Shown here piece by piece: positions 6,382 through 14,657 of a DNA stretch of 64,000 nt. Position numbers and translations under genes: made by a program. The notes beneath the pieces are model-generated. The model was not told where the DNA came from, searched no databases, and worked only from the letters and a program-made list of their open reading frames with translations. How positions within the stretch are numbered: position 1 is the stretch's first letter; each line of letters opens with the position of its first letter. The stretch comes from Nonomuraea purpurea (GTDB lineage: Bacteria; Actinomycetota; Actinomycetes; Streptosporangiales; Streptosporangiaceae), in NCBI RefSeq assembly GCF_042650645.1, contig NZ_JBHSBI010000013.1, forward strand, positions 245,897 to 309,896, written 5' to 3'.

Positions 6382-7551
6382 GTGGACCTCGACGCCTTCA
6401 ACGAGCTGCTCACCCCGCGCGGCCGGCAGGCGCTCGCCGCGGCGGGAGAGCTCGCCGGCGCCGACCCGGTCGCCGCCGCGACGAAGCTGCGCAGGACGTA
6501 CGACGCGACGCTCACCTCGGCGGCCCTGACCCAGGCGACCCTGCGCGAACGCGCCAGAGCCAAGTTCGGCCAGGACGCAGGCTCGATGTACTTCACGCCC
6601 CACGGCCTCGAACAGTCCACCCGCGCCGAGGTCGCCGAGCACCGCGCCCGCCGCCTGACCGAGGGCGCGGGTTCGCCCACGGTCGTGGACGCCTGCTGCG
6701 GCATCGGCGGCGACCTCATCGCCCTGGCGCGCGCGGGCTGCACGGTGACGGCCGTGGACGCCGACCCGCTGACCGCGGCCGTGGCCGGGGCCAACGCCGA
6801 GGCGCTCGGGCTGGGCGACCGGGTGACGGTGACCGTGGCCGACGCGGCGACGATCAGGCCGGAGGATTACGACGTCCTGTTCGCCGACCCGGCCCGCCGT
6901 ACGAGCAGGGGCAGGACGTTCGACCCCATGGCCTACTCGCCGCCCTGGCCCGTGGTCCTCGATCTGGTCTCCAGGGCCCGCAGAGCCTGCCTCAAGGTCG
7001 CCCCCGGCATCCCGTACGAGTTCATCCCCGAAGGCGCCCAGGCCGAGTGGATCTCCTTCAAGGGCGAGGTCAAGGAGGCCACGATCTGGGCCGGCGAGGG
7101 CGGGCCCCGGCAGGCCACCCTGCTGCCCGCCGGGCACACCCTGACCGCCACGGGCGCGCGGGCCCCTGTCGGCCCCGTCGGCCGCTACGTGTACGAGCCG
7201 GACGGCGCCGCCATCCGGGCGCACCTCGTGGGCGAGGTGGCCGAGATGGTCGATGGCCGTCTGCTCGACCCGATGATCGCCTACATCGCGGCCGACGACC
7301 CGACGAACACCCCATGGGCGACCCGGTATGAAGTGACCGACGTCATCCCGTTCTCACTGAAAAAGCTGCGCGCGATACTCCGAGAGCGAAAAATCGGAAA
7401 TGTCACCATCAAAAAGCGCGGCTCCGCCGTCGACATCGAACGGCTCCGCACCGATTTGCGGCTCAAAGGGGACAATTCCTCGGTAATCATCCTTACCAGA
7501 ATTCTCGACAAACCCTCAGTTCTCATCTGCAACCCCCTTCTACCTGCATGA
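6382..7551 (+). CDS. Class I SAM-dependent methyltransferase with THUMP-like C-terminal domain
   Basis: 389 residues. The Rossmann methyltransferase core starts with the SAM-binding motif VVDACCGIGGDLIALA (about residues 100-115). An FADPARR motif follows near residue 167, in place of the DPPY/NPPY catalytic motif. The last 80 residues (VTDVIPFSLKKLRAILRERK onward) match the THUMP-like domain found in a family of actinobacterial putative RNA methyltransferases. The substrate is probably an RNA base, by family analogy only. GTG start. The final 230 bases are visibly lower in GC than the rest of the gene, matching the AT-richer stretch downstream. Confidence 0.85.
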   Translation: MDLDAFNELLTPRGRQALAAAGELAGADPVAAATKLRRTYDATLTSAALTQATLRERARAKFGQDAGSMYFTPHGLEQSTRAEVAEHRARRLTEGAGSPTVVDACCGIGGDLIALARAGCTVTAVDADPLTAAVAGANAEALGLGDRVTVTVADAATIRPEDYDVLFADPARRTSRGRTFDPMAYSPPWPVVLDLVSRARRACLKVAPGIPYEFIPEGAQAEWISFKGEVKEATIWAGEGGPRQATLLPAGHTLTATGARAPVGPVGRYVYEPDGAAIRAHLVGEVAEMVDGRLLDPMIAYIAADDPTNTPWATRYEVTDVIPFSLKKLRAILRERKIGNVTIKKRGSAVDIERLRTDLRLKGDNSSVIILTRILDKPSVLICNPLLPA

Positions 7552-7737
7552 ACAGGTGAGTCAGGAGCTAATCCCGATCTTTGGATTCGCCCCCGCCTGA
7601 CCTTGATCGAAAGGCTAAGGTGGACGGGCGGGAGTTCTCCCTGCTAATGCGGTGCCCCGCGTTCTCGCCCGTTCATTTGCAAACCGGACCTATCCCACCG
7701 CTGCGCGGCAGACCGTCGGCGACGAAGGAGCCTTTCG

Positions 7738-9723
7738 GTGGACCATTCCAACCACACCACCCTTCTCCAGGCAGGCGGCCAGTCCGCGGTCTCCGAGAGG
7801 ATGCGAGACCTCCTCGCGCGTGCCGCCCAAGATCATGTGTACGAGCAGCGCACCCAGGGCGCGGTGCTCGACGAGATCCGCCAGCGGCTGGAGGGCATGG
7901 AGTGGCTGCTGCGCGAGGTGCGAGAGCGCGAGCTGGGCGGGCTCAGCGGCACGCTCGAATCGGTCAGCGGGCGGCTCGACGAGATCACCGCCAAGCCGCC
8001 GATGTGGGCCGAGGGGCTGGCCCAGCACGTCGAGGCGGTCCGCGACCACGTCGACGCCGTCGGCGAGCGGGTCAACCACGTGGACGCCAGGGTCACCCCG
8101 GTCGCCGAGCTGCCGAGCCTGTGGGCCGACCTCGGCACCGTGGGCGAGAGCGTGGAGGAGGCGCTCAACCGGCTGCAGTCCGTGCTCGACACCACTGATG
8201 GCATCACCAAGGGAATGTCCGATTTCGCCGTGACGCTGGCCAACCTGCATTCGAGTATGGAGGCCGCGGCCGGCAGGTTCACCAGGCTCGACAAGTCGAT
8301 GTCCGAGCTGGCCACCCGTACCGACCGCGTCGAGATCGTGGTCGGCGACCTGTCCGAGAGCGTCAACGAGCGGCTGACGGGCACGGCCGAGCAGATGTCC
8401 GCCCAGGCCGAAGCCGCCGAGCAGCGCCTGACCACCCGCCTGGAGGAGACCGACCAGCGGCTCACCGCCAGGCTCGACGAGACCGACCAGCGGCTGACGA
8501 CCCGTCTGGAGGAGACGGGCGAGCAGCTCACGGCCAGGCTCGACGCGACCGACGAACGTCTCACCGCGCGCCTCGACGTCACCGACGAGCACCTCAGCAG
8601 CCGCCTCGACGCCGCCGAGCAGCGGCTGACCGCGCGGCTGGAGGAGACGGGCCAGCGCCTCGGCAGCCGCCTCGACGAGACCGACCAGCGGGTCGCCGCC
8701 CAGCTCGCCGAGACCGACGAGCGCGTGGCCCTGCGCCTCAAGGAGGCCGACGAGCAGCTCACCACTCATCTGTCCGACATCGAGCAGCGTCTGACCACCC
8801 GGCTCGACGAGGCCGACCAGCACCTCGCCGTCCAGCTCGGCGAGAGCGAGCAGCGGCTGGCCGCCCGGCTCAGCGGCGTCGACTCCAGGCTCGAACGCGC
8901 CGAGGGCCGCCTCATGAGCCTCGAAACCAGGCTGACCGGGTTCGACGGCCGCCTGGAGTCCACCGAGGAGTGCCTGTCCGACATCGACGGCAGGCTCGAC
9001 GGCCTCGACGGCAGGATGGGCGGCCTCGACAAGCGCCTCATGTCCATGGACGGCCAGCTCGGCGGCGTCGACAGGCGGCTGAGCGCGGTAGACGGCCACC
9101 TGGGCCGCCACGACGACCGCTTCGACGCGCTCGACGTCCGCATCGACGCCCGTTACGCGGCCCTCGACGACCACATCTCCGCCACCGACCAGCGCCTCAG
9201 CGAGGGCGCCACCCGCAACGAGGGCCGCTTCAACAAGCTCGACAACCAGATCGACGCCATCGACGAGCGCCTGGTCGAGGCCGAAGAGAGCCTGAGCGGC
9301 CGGCTCGACACGATCGACGGCCACGTCAGCGGCCTCGACACCCGCTTCAACGGCCTCGACACCCACATGAACGGCCTGGCCACCCGCGCCCAGCAGGCCG
9401 GCGAGCACCTGGAGTCGGTCGACGACCGCATCGAGGCCGTCCACCAGCGCGTCAGCCAGCTACCCGCCGCCCTGGCCATCCCCGAGCGGGTCGGCGAGCT
9501 CGTCAAGGCGCAGACCGGCGAGCAGGCCGAGCGGCTGACCGCCGCCGCGAACACCCTCACCGACCTGGTCAGGACGCGCCCCGACCGCGACGAGCTGGCC
9601 GCGACCGTCACCGGCATCGTGGCGCCGGCGACCAACGACCTGACCAGGCGCCTCGGCGCCCTGGAGGAGACCATGCTGGCCCTGGCCGAAGCCCTCCTGC
9701 GCCCCATCAGGGCGAAGGACTGA
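7738..9723 (+). CDS. Large coiled-coil repeat protein
   Basis: 661 residues, no signal peptide or membrane segment. The N-terminal 200 residues are mixed helix. Residues 230-383 are 14 contiguous 11-residue repeats of the form RLTARLDETDQ. From 384 to about 470 the period switches to seven (RLDGLDG, RMGGLDK, RLMSMDG, QLGGVDR), then degenerates to about 600. Eleven-residue repeats make a weakly right-handed coiled coil, seven-residue repeats a left-handed one, so this should be a long rod about 35-50 nm with a handedness change. GTG start with GAAGGAG seven bases upstream. Convergent with tsaD, 17 bases apart. Function unknown; a cytoskeletal or scaffold role is the obvious guess. Confidence 0.85.
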   Translation: MDHSNHTTLLQAGGQSAVSERMRDLLARAAQDHVYEQRTQGAVLDEIRQRLEGMEWLLREVRERELGGLSGTLESVSGRLDEITAKPPMWAEGLAQHVEAVRDHVDAVGERVNHVDARVTPVAELPSLWADLGTVGESVEEALNRLQSVLDTTDGITKGMSDFAVTLANLHSSMEAAAGRFTRLDKSMSELATRTDRVEIVVGDLSESVNERLTGTAEQMSAQAEAAEQRLTTRLEETDQRLTARLDETDQRLTTRLEETGEQLTARLDATDERLTARLDVTDEHLSSRLDAAEQRLTARLEETGQRLGSRLDETDQRVAAQLAETDERVALRLKEADEQLTTHLSDIEQRLTTRLDEADQHLAVQLGESEQRLAARLSGVDSRLERAEGRLMSLETRLTGFDGRLESTEECLSDIDGRLDGLDGRMGGLDKRLMSMDGQLGGVDRRLSAVDGHLGRHDDRFDALDVRIDARYAALDDHISATDQRLSEGATRNEGRFNKLDNQIDAIDERLVEAEESLSGRLDTIDGHVSGLDTRFNGLDTHMNGLATRAQQAGEHLESVDDRIEAVHQRVSQLPAALAIPERVGELVKAQTGEQAERLTAAANTLTDLVRTRPDRDELAATVTGIVAPATNDLTRRLGALEETMLALAEALLRPIRAKD

Positions 9724-9740
9724 CCCGGAGCCGGCAGGGC

Positions 9741-10772
9741 TCACACGTGAACGGTCGTGATCGGCAGTGAGGAGTCGGCGGGGATCTCCAGCGTCGACGG
9801 CGTGACCCCGGCCGCCACCAGGTCGGAGCCCAGGGCCGCGACCATGGCGCCGTTGTCGGTGCACAGGCCGGGCCTGGGCACCCGCAGGCGCACCCCCGCC
9901 GCCTCGCACCGCTCCTGAGCCAGCGCCCGCAGCCGGGAGTTGGCCGCCACGCCGCCGCCGACGAGCAGGTCGCGCACCTCGTACTTGCGGCAGGCCTGCA
10001 GCGCCTTGCGGGTCAGCACGTCGACCACGGCCTCCTGGAAGGAGGCGGCCACGTCGGGCACGTGGACGGACTCGCCCGACGCCTCGCGGGCCTCGACCCA
10101 GCGCGCCACGGCGGTCTTGAGGCCGGAGAAGGAGAAGTCGAGCGTGCCGTCGTCGATCTTGCCGCGGGGGAACACGATCGCGCTGCCCGAGCCGTCGCGG
10201 GCGACCCTGTCGATGTGCGGCCCGCCGGGGAACGGCAGCCCCAGCACCCTGGCGACCTTGTCGAACGCCTCGCCGGCCGCGTCGTCGACGGTCGAGCCGA
10301 GCGAGATCACGTCTTCGGCCACGTCGGGCACGAGCAGCAGCGAGGAGTGCCCGCCGGAGACCAGCATGGCGATGCACGGCTTGGGCAGCGGCCCGTGTTC
10401 GAGCTGGTCGACGGCCACGTGGGCGGCCAGGTGGTTGACGCCGTAGAGGGGCACGCCGAGCCCGAGCGCATATGACTTGGCCGCCGCGACCCCCACCAGC
10501 AGGGCCCCGGCCAGCCCTGGACCGGCCGTGACGGCGATGGCGTCGATGTCGGAGAACTTCAGCCCGGCTTCGGCCAGTGCGGCCTCCACGGTGGGCGTCA
10601 TGGCCTCCAGATGGGCGCGCGAGGCGACCTCGGGCACCACGCCGCCGTACCTGGCGTGCTCGTCCATGCTGGAGGCGATCGTGTTGGCCAGCAGGGTGTG
10701 GCCCCTGACGATGCCGATGCCGGTCTCGTCGCAGGAGGTCTCGATGCCCAGGACCAGGGGTGCGTCAGTCAC
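9741..10772 (-). CDS. tsaD: tRNA N6-adenosine threonylcarbamoyltransferase TsaD
   Basis: 343-residue ASKHA-fold enzyme that transfers threonylcarbamoyl to A37 of ANN-decoding tRNAs (t6A), acting with TsaB and TsaE. Visible motifs: GIETSCDETGIGIV at the start, the metal-binding HLAAHVA, LVSGGHSSL, DDAAGEAFDKVARVLGLPFP and GGGVAANSRLR. The GTG at 10772 overlaps the rimI stop; a TTG one codon earlier is possible. Last gene of the tsaB-rimI-tsaD set. In mycobacteria groES-groEL1 follows directly, but here three plus-strand genes intervene. Confidence 0.97.
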   Translation of the reverse strand: MTDAPLVLGIETSCDETGIGIVRGHTLLANTIASSMDEHARYGGVVPEVASRAHLEAMTPTVEAALAEAGLKFSDIDAIAVTAGPGLAGALLVGVAAAKSYALGLGVPLYGVNHLAAHVAVDQLEHGPLPKPCIAMLVSGGHSSLLLVPDVAEDVISLGSTVDDAAGEAFDKVARVLGLPFPGGPHIDRVARDGSGSAIVFPRGKIDDGTLDFSFSGLKTAVARWVEAREASGESVHVPDVAASFQEAVVDVLTRKALQACRKYEVRDLLVGGGVAANSRLRALAQERCEAAGVRLRVPRPGLCTDNGAMVAALGSDLVAAGVTPSTLEIPADSSLPITTVHV

Positions 10773-11211
10773 CAAGCTTCCTTCTCATCATGATCGCGTC
10801 GGTGCCGTCGTCGTAGTAGCGGCGACGGGTACCGATCTCCTCGAACCCGAAATGCCGGTAGACCGCCTGCGCGCGCGGGTTGTCGGCGCGTACCTCAAGG
10901 AAGATCTCCCGCGCTCCCCTGCGGTGCGCCTCGCCGAGCAGCTCGGTCAGCATCGCGCTGCCGATGCCGGTGCCCTGGTGGCGCTCCAGCACCGCGATGG
11001 TCTGCACGTCGGCCTGGTCGGCGGCGGCGGCGAGCCCGGCGTAGGCGACGATCTCGTCGCCGACCAGGGCCACCACGTAGTGGCGTGAACGGGGCATCTC
11101 ATCCAGCTCGCCGCGCATCATGCCCTCGCTCCACGCGTCGAGCGGGAACGTGGCCTGCTCGATCGCCATGACCGCCGGCAGGTCGTCCGTGGTCATCGGC
11201 CTGATCTTCAC
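10765..11211 (-). CDS. rimI: Ribosomal-protein-alanine N-acetyltransferase RimI (GNAT)
   Basis: 148-residue GNAT acetyltransferase. It starts VKIRPMTTDDLPAVMAIEQA; the acetyl-CoA loop is ERHQGTGIGSAMLTEL and the C-terminal block is NPRAQAVYRHFGFEEIGTRR. RimI acetylates the N-terminus of ribosomal protein S18 in E. coli; in actinobacteria the range may be wider. GTG start overlapping the tsaB stop by four bases (GTGA), and its own 3' end overlaps tsaD, so the three are translationally coupled. Confidence 0.95.
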   Translation of the reverse strand: MKIRPMTTDDLPAVMAIEQATFPLDAWSEGMMRGELDEMPRSRHYVVALVGDEIVAYAGLAAAADQADVQTIAVLERHQGTGIGSAMLTELLGEAHRRGAREIFLEVRADNPRAQAVYRHFGFEEIGTRRRYYDDGTDAIMMRRKLGD

Positions 11212-11852
11212 GCCGTCACCCTCTTGGGCGCGCCCGGCACCACCGCGTCGGGCCTGCGCAGGTAGATCGGGCGGGGCGGATCGAGGGGCGTGCCCTCGGC
11301 CAGCCGCTCGGCCGCCAGGGCGGCCAGGGCGCCCGCGTAGGGGTAGGGCGGAGCGTCGCTCTTGCCCAGAATGTCGGGGTAGAGGTCGGCGCCCGCGCCC
11401 ACGACCGGCAGCCCCTCCACCGGGACGTCGGCGGGCCGGTCGACGAAGGGCCCGTCGCGCCGGGTGCGCATGTCGGTGTAACGCGCCCAGAACACCTCTT
11501 TGCGCCGCGCGTCGGTGGCCACCAGGAACGGCTCGGCGCGCCCGCTGCCATAGGCGACCGCGTCGAGCGTGCACACGCCGTACGCGGGAACGCCCAGCGT
11601 GGTGGCGAGCCCCTGAGCGGTCATCAGCCCCACGCGCAGCCCCGTGTAGGGCCCGGGGCCGCTGCCCGCCACGATGGCGCTCACCTCGCGCAGCGTGGCG
11701 CCCGCCTCGCGCAGCACCCGCTCGACCGTGGGCACGAGCAGTTCACCATGACGCCGGGCGTCGATCGTCGTCGACTCGGCGAGCACCCGCTCCCCGTCGT
11801 GGAGGGCGGCGGTGACGGCGGGCGTCGCGGTATCAAAGGCCAGGACCAGCAC
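11208..11852 (-). CDS. tsaB: t6A biosynthesis partner protein TsaB
   Basis: 214-residue inactive paralogue of TsaD that forms the TsaB-TsaD heterodimer for tRNA t6A synthesis. Family blocks: VLAFDTATPAVTAALHDG, RRHGELLVPTVERVL and VAGSGPGPYTGLRVGLMTAQ. Length is typical (200-230). It follows the APH-like gene by 27 bases and overlaps rimI by four bases. Confidence 0.95.
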   Translation of the reverse strand: MLVLAFDTATPAVTAALHDGERVLAESTTIDARRHGELLVPTVERVLREAGATLREVSAIVAGSGPGPYTGLRVGLMTAQGLATTLGVPAYGVCTLDAVAYGSGRAEPFLVATDARRKEVFWARYTDMRTRRDGPFVDRPADVPVEGLPVVGAGADLYPDILGKSDAPPYPYAGALAALAAERLAEGTPLDPPRPIYLRRPDAVVPGAPKRVTA

Positions 11853-11879
11853 GACTGTTTAGCCTACCCGCAGGACGGC

Positions 11880-12812
11880 TCACACCCAGCCGGTACGCCG
11901 TTTCAGCCAGTCGAGCGCGACCACGCCCTGAGCCCGCTGGAACGCCCTGACCGTGGGGATCCCCGGCGGGTCGGGCAGGCGGGCGTGCTCGGCGAAGAAG
12001 CCGGCCAGCGCGGCGACCACCGAGGTGACCGCGGCCGGATCGACATCGGGGAAGATCTCGTGCGGCGGCGGCCCGCCCTGCATGCCGACCGACGGCAGCA
12101 TGCCCACCAGGTCGAACCAGGGCGCGCCCACGCAGGCCCACGGCCAGTCGACGAAGAAGACGCGGTCGCCGGCGAGCAGGATGTTGTCCGCCCGCAGGTC
12201 GGCGTGGACCAGGCTGTCGCCCGCCGCGGCGGCGGCCCAGCCGGACTCCAGCTCGGCCAGCTCGTCGAGGTGGCGCAGCGCCCAAGGGTCGAGGCCGTCG
12301 GCGTCCTCGTCGAGCAGCCGCCGCCAGCCGGCGAACGACTCACCGAACACCTCGGCGATCGGCGGCGCGGCGATGGGCGCGGGCGTGAGCGCGGCCGACA
12401 TCTCTCCGATGGCGGCCAGCACCCGGTCGAGCTGATCGCGCCGCCACGGCACCTCGGGGTGCGCGCCCTCGACGTCCTCGAAGACCAGCGCCACCCAGCC
12501 CTCGGCCTCGAACCCGGCCAGCAGCCTGGGCGCGGGCACGGACTCGGGGAGGGCCGCGGCGATCTTGAGCTCGGACCGGAAGAGGCGGGGGGTGTCGGGG
12601 TTCGGCCCGGGGCCGACGGCCTTGACGAACGCGCGCCGCCCGCCCTCCGTGACGATCCTGACCGCGGCCGCGGGAGAAAAGCCTCCCGGCTGGGTGTGGG
12701 CCGCCACCACGCGCCCGCCGAGAAAGTGCTCCACCCTCTCGCGCACCAGCGGATGGACGTCCTGCCACGGCACACGGGAGCCGGTCGCGGGCGGGTTGGT
12801 CTCGACGTTCAT
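11880..12812 (-). CDS. Aminoglycoside phosphotransferase-like kinase
   Basis: 310-residue APH-fold protein. The catalytic loop HADLRADN (residues 203-210, Asp205 and Asn210) and the metal-binding Asp222 in FVDWPWA are intact. An ATP-lobe lysine is plausible in AFVKAVGPGP (Lys64). It looks catalytically competent; the substrate is unknown and nothing marks it as a drug-resistance enzyme. It lies between the sortase and tsaB on the same strand, inside a block where mycobacteria have tsaE directly followed by tsaB, so it is an insertion relative to that order. Confidence 0.88.
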   Translation of the reverse strand: MNVETNPPATGSRVPWQDVHPLVRERVEHFLGGRVVAAHTQPGGFSPAAAVRIVTEGGRRAFVKAVGPGPNPDTPRLFRSELKIAAALPESVPAPRLLAGFEAEGWVALVFEDVEGAHPEVPWRRDQLDRVLAAIGEMSAALTPAPIAAPPIAEVFGESFAGWRRLLDEDADGLDPWALRHLDELAELESGWAAAAAGDSLVHADLRADNILLAGDRVFFVDWPWACVGAPWFDLVGMLPSVGMQGGPPPHEIFPDVDPAAVTSVVAALAGFFAEHARLPDPPGIPTVRAFQRAQGVVALDWLKRRTGWV

Positions 12813-12845
12813 GTCGCCATGATCTCCGACCGGCGCAAGCCGTTT

Positions 12846-13382
12846 TCAGGCCTTGGAGGCGTACACGATGATGTTGTCGAGATATTCACCCTTGGCGGAG
12901 TCGAACTTGCCCCCGCAGGTGACGAGCCTGAGCCCGTCCTCCATGTACACGCGCCTGGTCGGGAAGGAGTCCTTGTGCACCTGCTCGATCGAGTCGACCT
13001 TGAAGCGCACGACCTTGCCGTCGCTGCGCTCGACCTTGACGGTCTCGCCCTTGCGTAAGTGCCTGAGCTTGTAGAACACGGCCGGGGCCGTCTTGGTGTC
13101 GACGTGGCCGATGATCACCGAGGCGCCCTTGTCGCCGGGCACGGCGCTGCCGGAGTACCAGCCGGCCAGCTTCGGCTTCTCGTAGGGCGGCAGCTCGACC
13201 TCGCCGTCCTTCTCCAGGCCGAGCTTCATCAGCGGGGCCTCGACCTCGATCGAGGGGATGTCGATGCTCTCGGGCACGACGGCCGCGGCGGGGGTGGTGC
13301 CGGTCTGCATGTTCTTGCCAAACGCGACCAGCACCAGACCCGTGATGGCGCCCGCGAGCACCACCCGTCCTGGTCGGGCCAT
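12846..13382 (-). CDS. Class F sortase
   Basis: 178-residue cysteine transpeptidase, membrane-anchored by an N-terminal segment (residues 7-22). The core carries catalytic His93 (IIGHVDT) and Cys156 (LVTCGG), and the IDIPSIEVEAPL and PGDKGASVI blocks of class F enzymes. Odd point: no arginine follows the catalytic Cys, where other sortases place the third catalytic residue; the nearest are Arg143, Arg144 and Arg152 before it. It starts three bases after the stop of the lipoprotein gene, so the two form an operon and the lipoprotein is its likely partner or substrate. Confidence 0.87.
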   Translation of the reverse strand: MARPGRVVLAGAITGLVLVAFGKNMQTGTTPAAAVVPESIDIPSIEVEAPLMKLGLEKDGEVELPPYEKPKLAGWYSGSAVPGDKGASVIIGHVDTKTAPAVFYKLRHLRKGETVKVERSDGKVVRFKVDSIEQVHKDSFPTRRVYMEDGLRLVTCGGKFDSAKGEYLDNIIVYASKA

Positions 13383-13385
13383 CGG

Positions 13386-14051
13386 CTACGCCCGGTTGCG
13401 CCGCTTGACCGCGATGCCCACGCCCGCGGCCAGTGCCAGCCCGGCGAGCACGCCCGCGGTGCCGAACGGGATGGGGGACCCCTCATCGGCGTCCTGGGCG
13501 TACGTGCCGCCGCCGCCCGCCTTGGGCGCCTTGCTGGGCACATTGCTCGGCAGGGCCTCGGCCGCGGCCACCCGCAGCGTGGCCCGGCCCAGGTCGTTGG
13601 TGCCGTCGCACTTGACGTCGACCCGGTAGCTGCCGCGCCCGACCGTTCCCGAGATCTGCGCCTCGCCGCGCACCCAGGGCGAGCCTGCGGACGGCTTGGG
13701 GCTGGCGGAGGAGGCGGGGACGGGGTTGAGCGTGACGCCGTTGACGAACGCCTTGGACGTCGCGGTGCCGGTATGGGCGGGGCCGCCGGTCGGCACCGGG
13801 CAGTTGGCCAGGACCCACACGGTGGACGTCTCGCCCGCGGTGACACGGTCGGGGTTGAGCTCGACGGAGATGGTGCGCCTGGTGGCCGTGGGGGTGGCGG
13901 TGGGGTTGGCCGTCTGGGCCGCCGTGCCGCTGGCCGTGGGTGTCGGCGTGGTTGTCGGATCTGACTCCGCCGAAGCCGAGCAGCCGGTCAGCCCGACCAT
14001 GACGATGGCTCCCGCGCACGCGACTCGCCTGACCCTGAGCACCGGCCGCAC
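13386..14051 (-). CDS. Lipoprotein with C-terminal membrane anchor, sortase-linked
   Basis: 221 residues from the GTG at 14051. The N-terminus is a lipoprotein signal (RPVLRVRRV, hydrophobic core, lipobox LTGC, Cys24). A Thr/Pro/Ala-rich linker follows (TTTPTPTASGTAAQTAN), then a beta-rich domain (about 65-150). A C-terminal hydrophobic helix ends in KRRNRA (195-221), a layout like a cell-wall sorting signal but without a visible LPXTG or LAXTG motif. The frame stays open upstream to 14177, but that part spans three inverted repeats and lacks signal-peptide character, so the GTG is preferred. It is directly followed by the class F sortase. Confidence 0.75.
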   Translation of the reverse strand: MRPVLRVRRVACAGAIVMVGLTGCSASAESDPTTTPTPTASGTAAQTANPTATPTATRRTISVELNPDRVTAGETSTVWVLANCPVPTGGPAHTGTATSKAFVNGVTLNPVPASSASPKPSAGSPWVRGEAQISGTVGRGSYRVDVKCDGTNDLGRATLRVAAAEALPSNVPSKAPKAGGGGTYAQDADEGSPIPFGTAGVLAGLALAAGVGIAVKRRNRA

Positions 14052-14076
14052 CCCACTTTGCCGTCTTGCAACCCAG

Positions 14077-14152
14077 CATCCATCAAAACTATGGATGTCG
14101 CCCCTCCTGATACCCAGAAATTCTGGGCAAATCACCGACCAATGATCATTGG
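14077..14152 (-). promoter_or_regulatory. Three inverted repeats upstream of the lipoprotein-sortase pair
   Basis: CATCCAT/ATGGATG (14077-14083, 14091-14097, seven-base loop), CCCAGAA-A-TTCTGGG (14113-14127) and the perfect 14-bp palindrome CCAATGATCATTGG (14139-14152). The last two are compact enough to be operators; the first is nearer the start codon and would fold in the mRNA leader. No sigma consensus is clear. Confidence 0.5.
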
Positions 14153-14198
14153 CCTGGTAGGTCAAGGGTGCCACCATTGCCGGGCTTTGGCCGGGGTT

Positions 14199-14657
14199 TT
14201 AGCCTTCTAGCGGATCAGACGGCGTGTCGGCCCATCTGGGGCCCACGCCGCGCACGGTCACGATCCGGGCCTCGTCGCCGGCCTCGCGGTCGATGTGGAT
14301 CTCCAGCCGGTCGTCGGCCAGGCCCTCGACGAGCCCCTCGCCCCACTCGACGACGGTGATGGACTCGTCGAGGGAGGCGTCGAGGTCGAGGTCGTCCACC
14401 TCCAGGTCGCCGCCCAGCCGGTAGGCGTCGGCGTGGACGAGCGGCGGGCCCTGGTGCAGCGACGGGTGCACCCTGGCGATCACGAAGGTGGGCGAGGTGA
14501 TCGGGCCGCGTACCTTGAGCCCCTCCGCGAGGCCCTGCACGAGCGTGGTCTTTCCCGCGCCGAGCGGGCCCGACAGGACGAGCAGGTCTCCGGGGCGCAG
14601 CAGGGCGGCCAGGCGGGCGCCGTACGCGCGCATGTCCTCGGCGGTCGCGAGCCTCAC
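14199..14657 (-). CDS. tsaE: t6A biosynthesis ATPase TsaE
   Basis: 152-residue P-loop ATPase of the TsaBDE complex. Walker A is GPLGAGKTTL (residues 30-39), followed by TSPTFVIARVH and the HADAYRLGG block, and VVEWGEG in the C-terminal half. The GTG at 14657 shares one base with the hydrolase stop (TAGTG), so translation is coupled. In mycobacteria tsaB follows directly; here about 2.3 kb of lipoprotein, sortase and kinase genes separate them. Confidence 0.95.
   Translation of the reverse strand: MRLATAEDMRAYGARLAALLRPGDLLVLSGPLGAGKTTLVQGLAEGLKVRGPITSPTFVIARVHPSLHQGPPLVHADAYRLGGDLEVDDLDLDASLDESITVVEWGEGLVEGLADDRLEIHIDREAGDEARIVTVRGVGPRWADTPSDPLEG

Noticed and set aside
7690..9444. Leucine/valine-rich minus-strand protein opposite the coiled-coil gene
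   Set aside because: It mirrors the repeat period of the plus-strand gene, which has the ribosome site and coherent heptads; a shadow of repeats.
11880..12812. Aminoglycoside resistance gene
   Set aside because: The APH fold covers many sugar, amine and choline kinases; the chromosomal context gives no sign of resistance.
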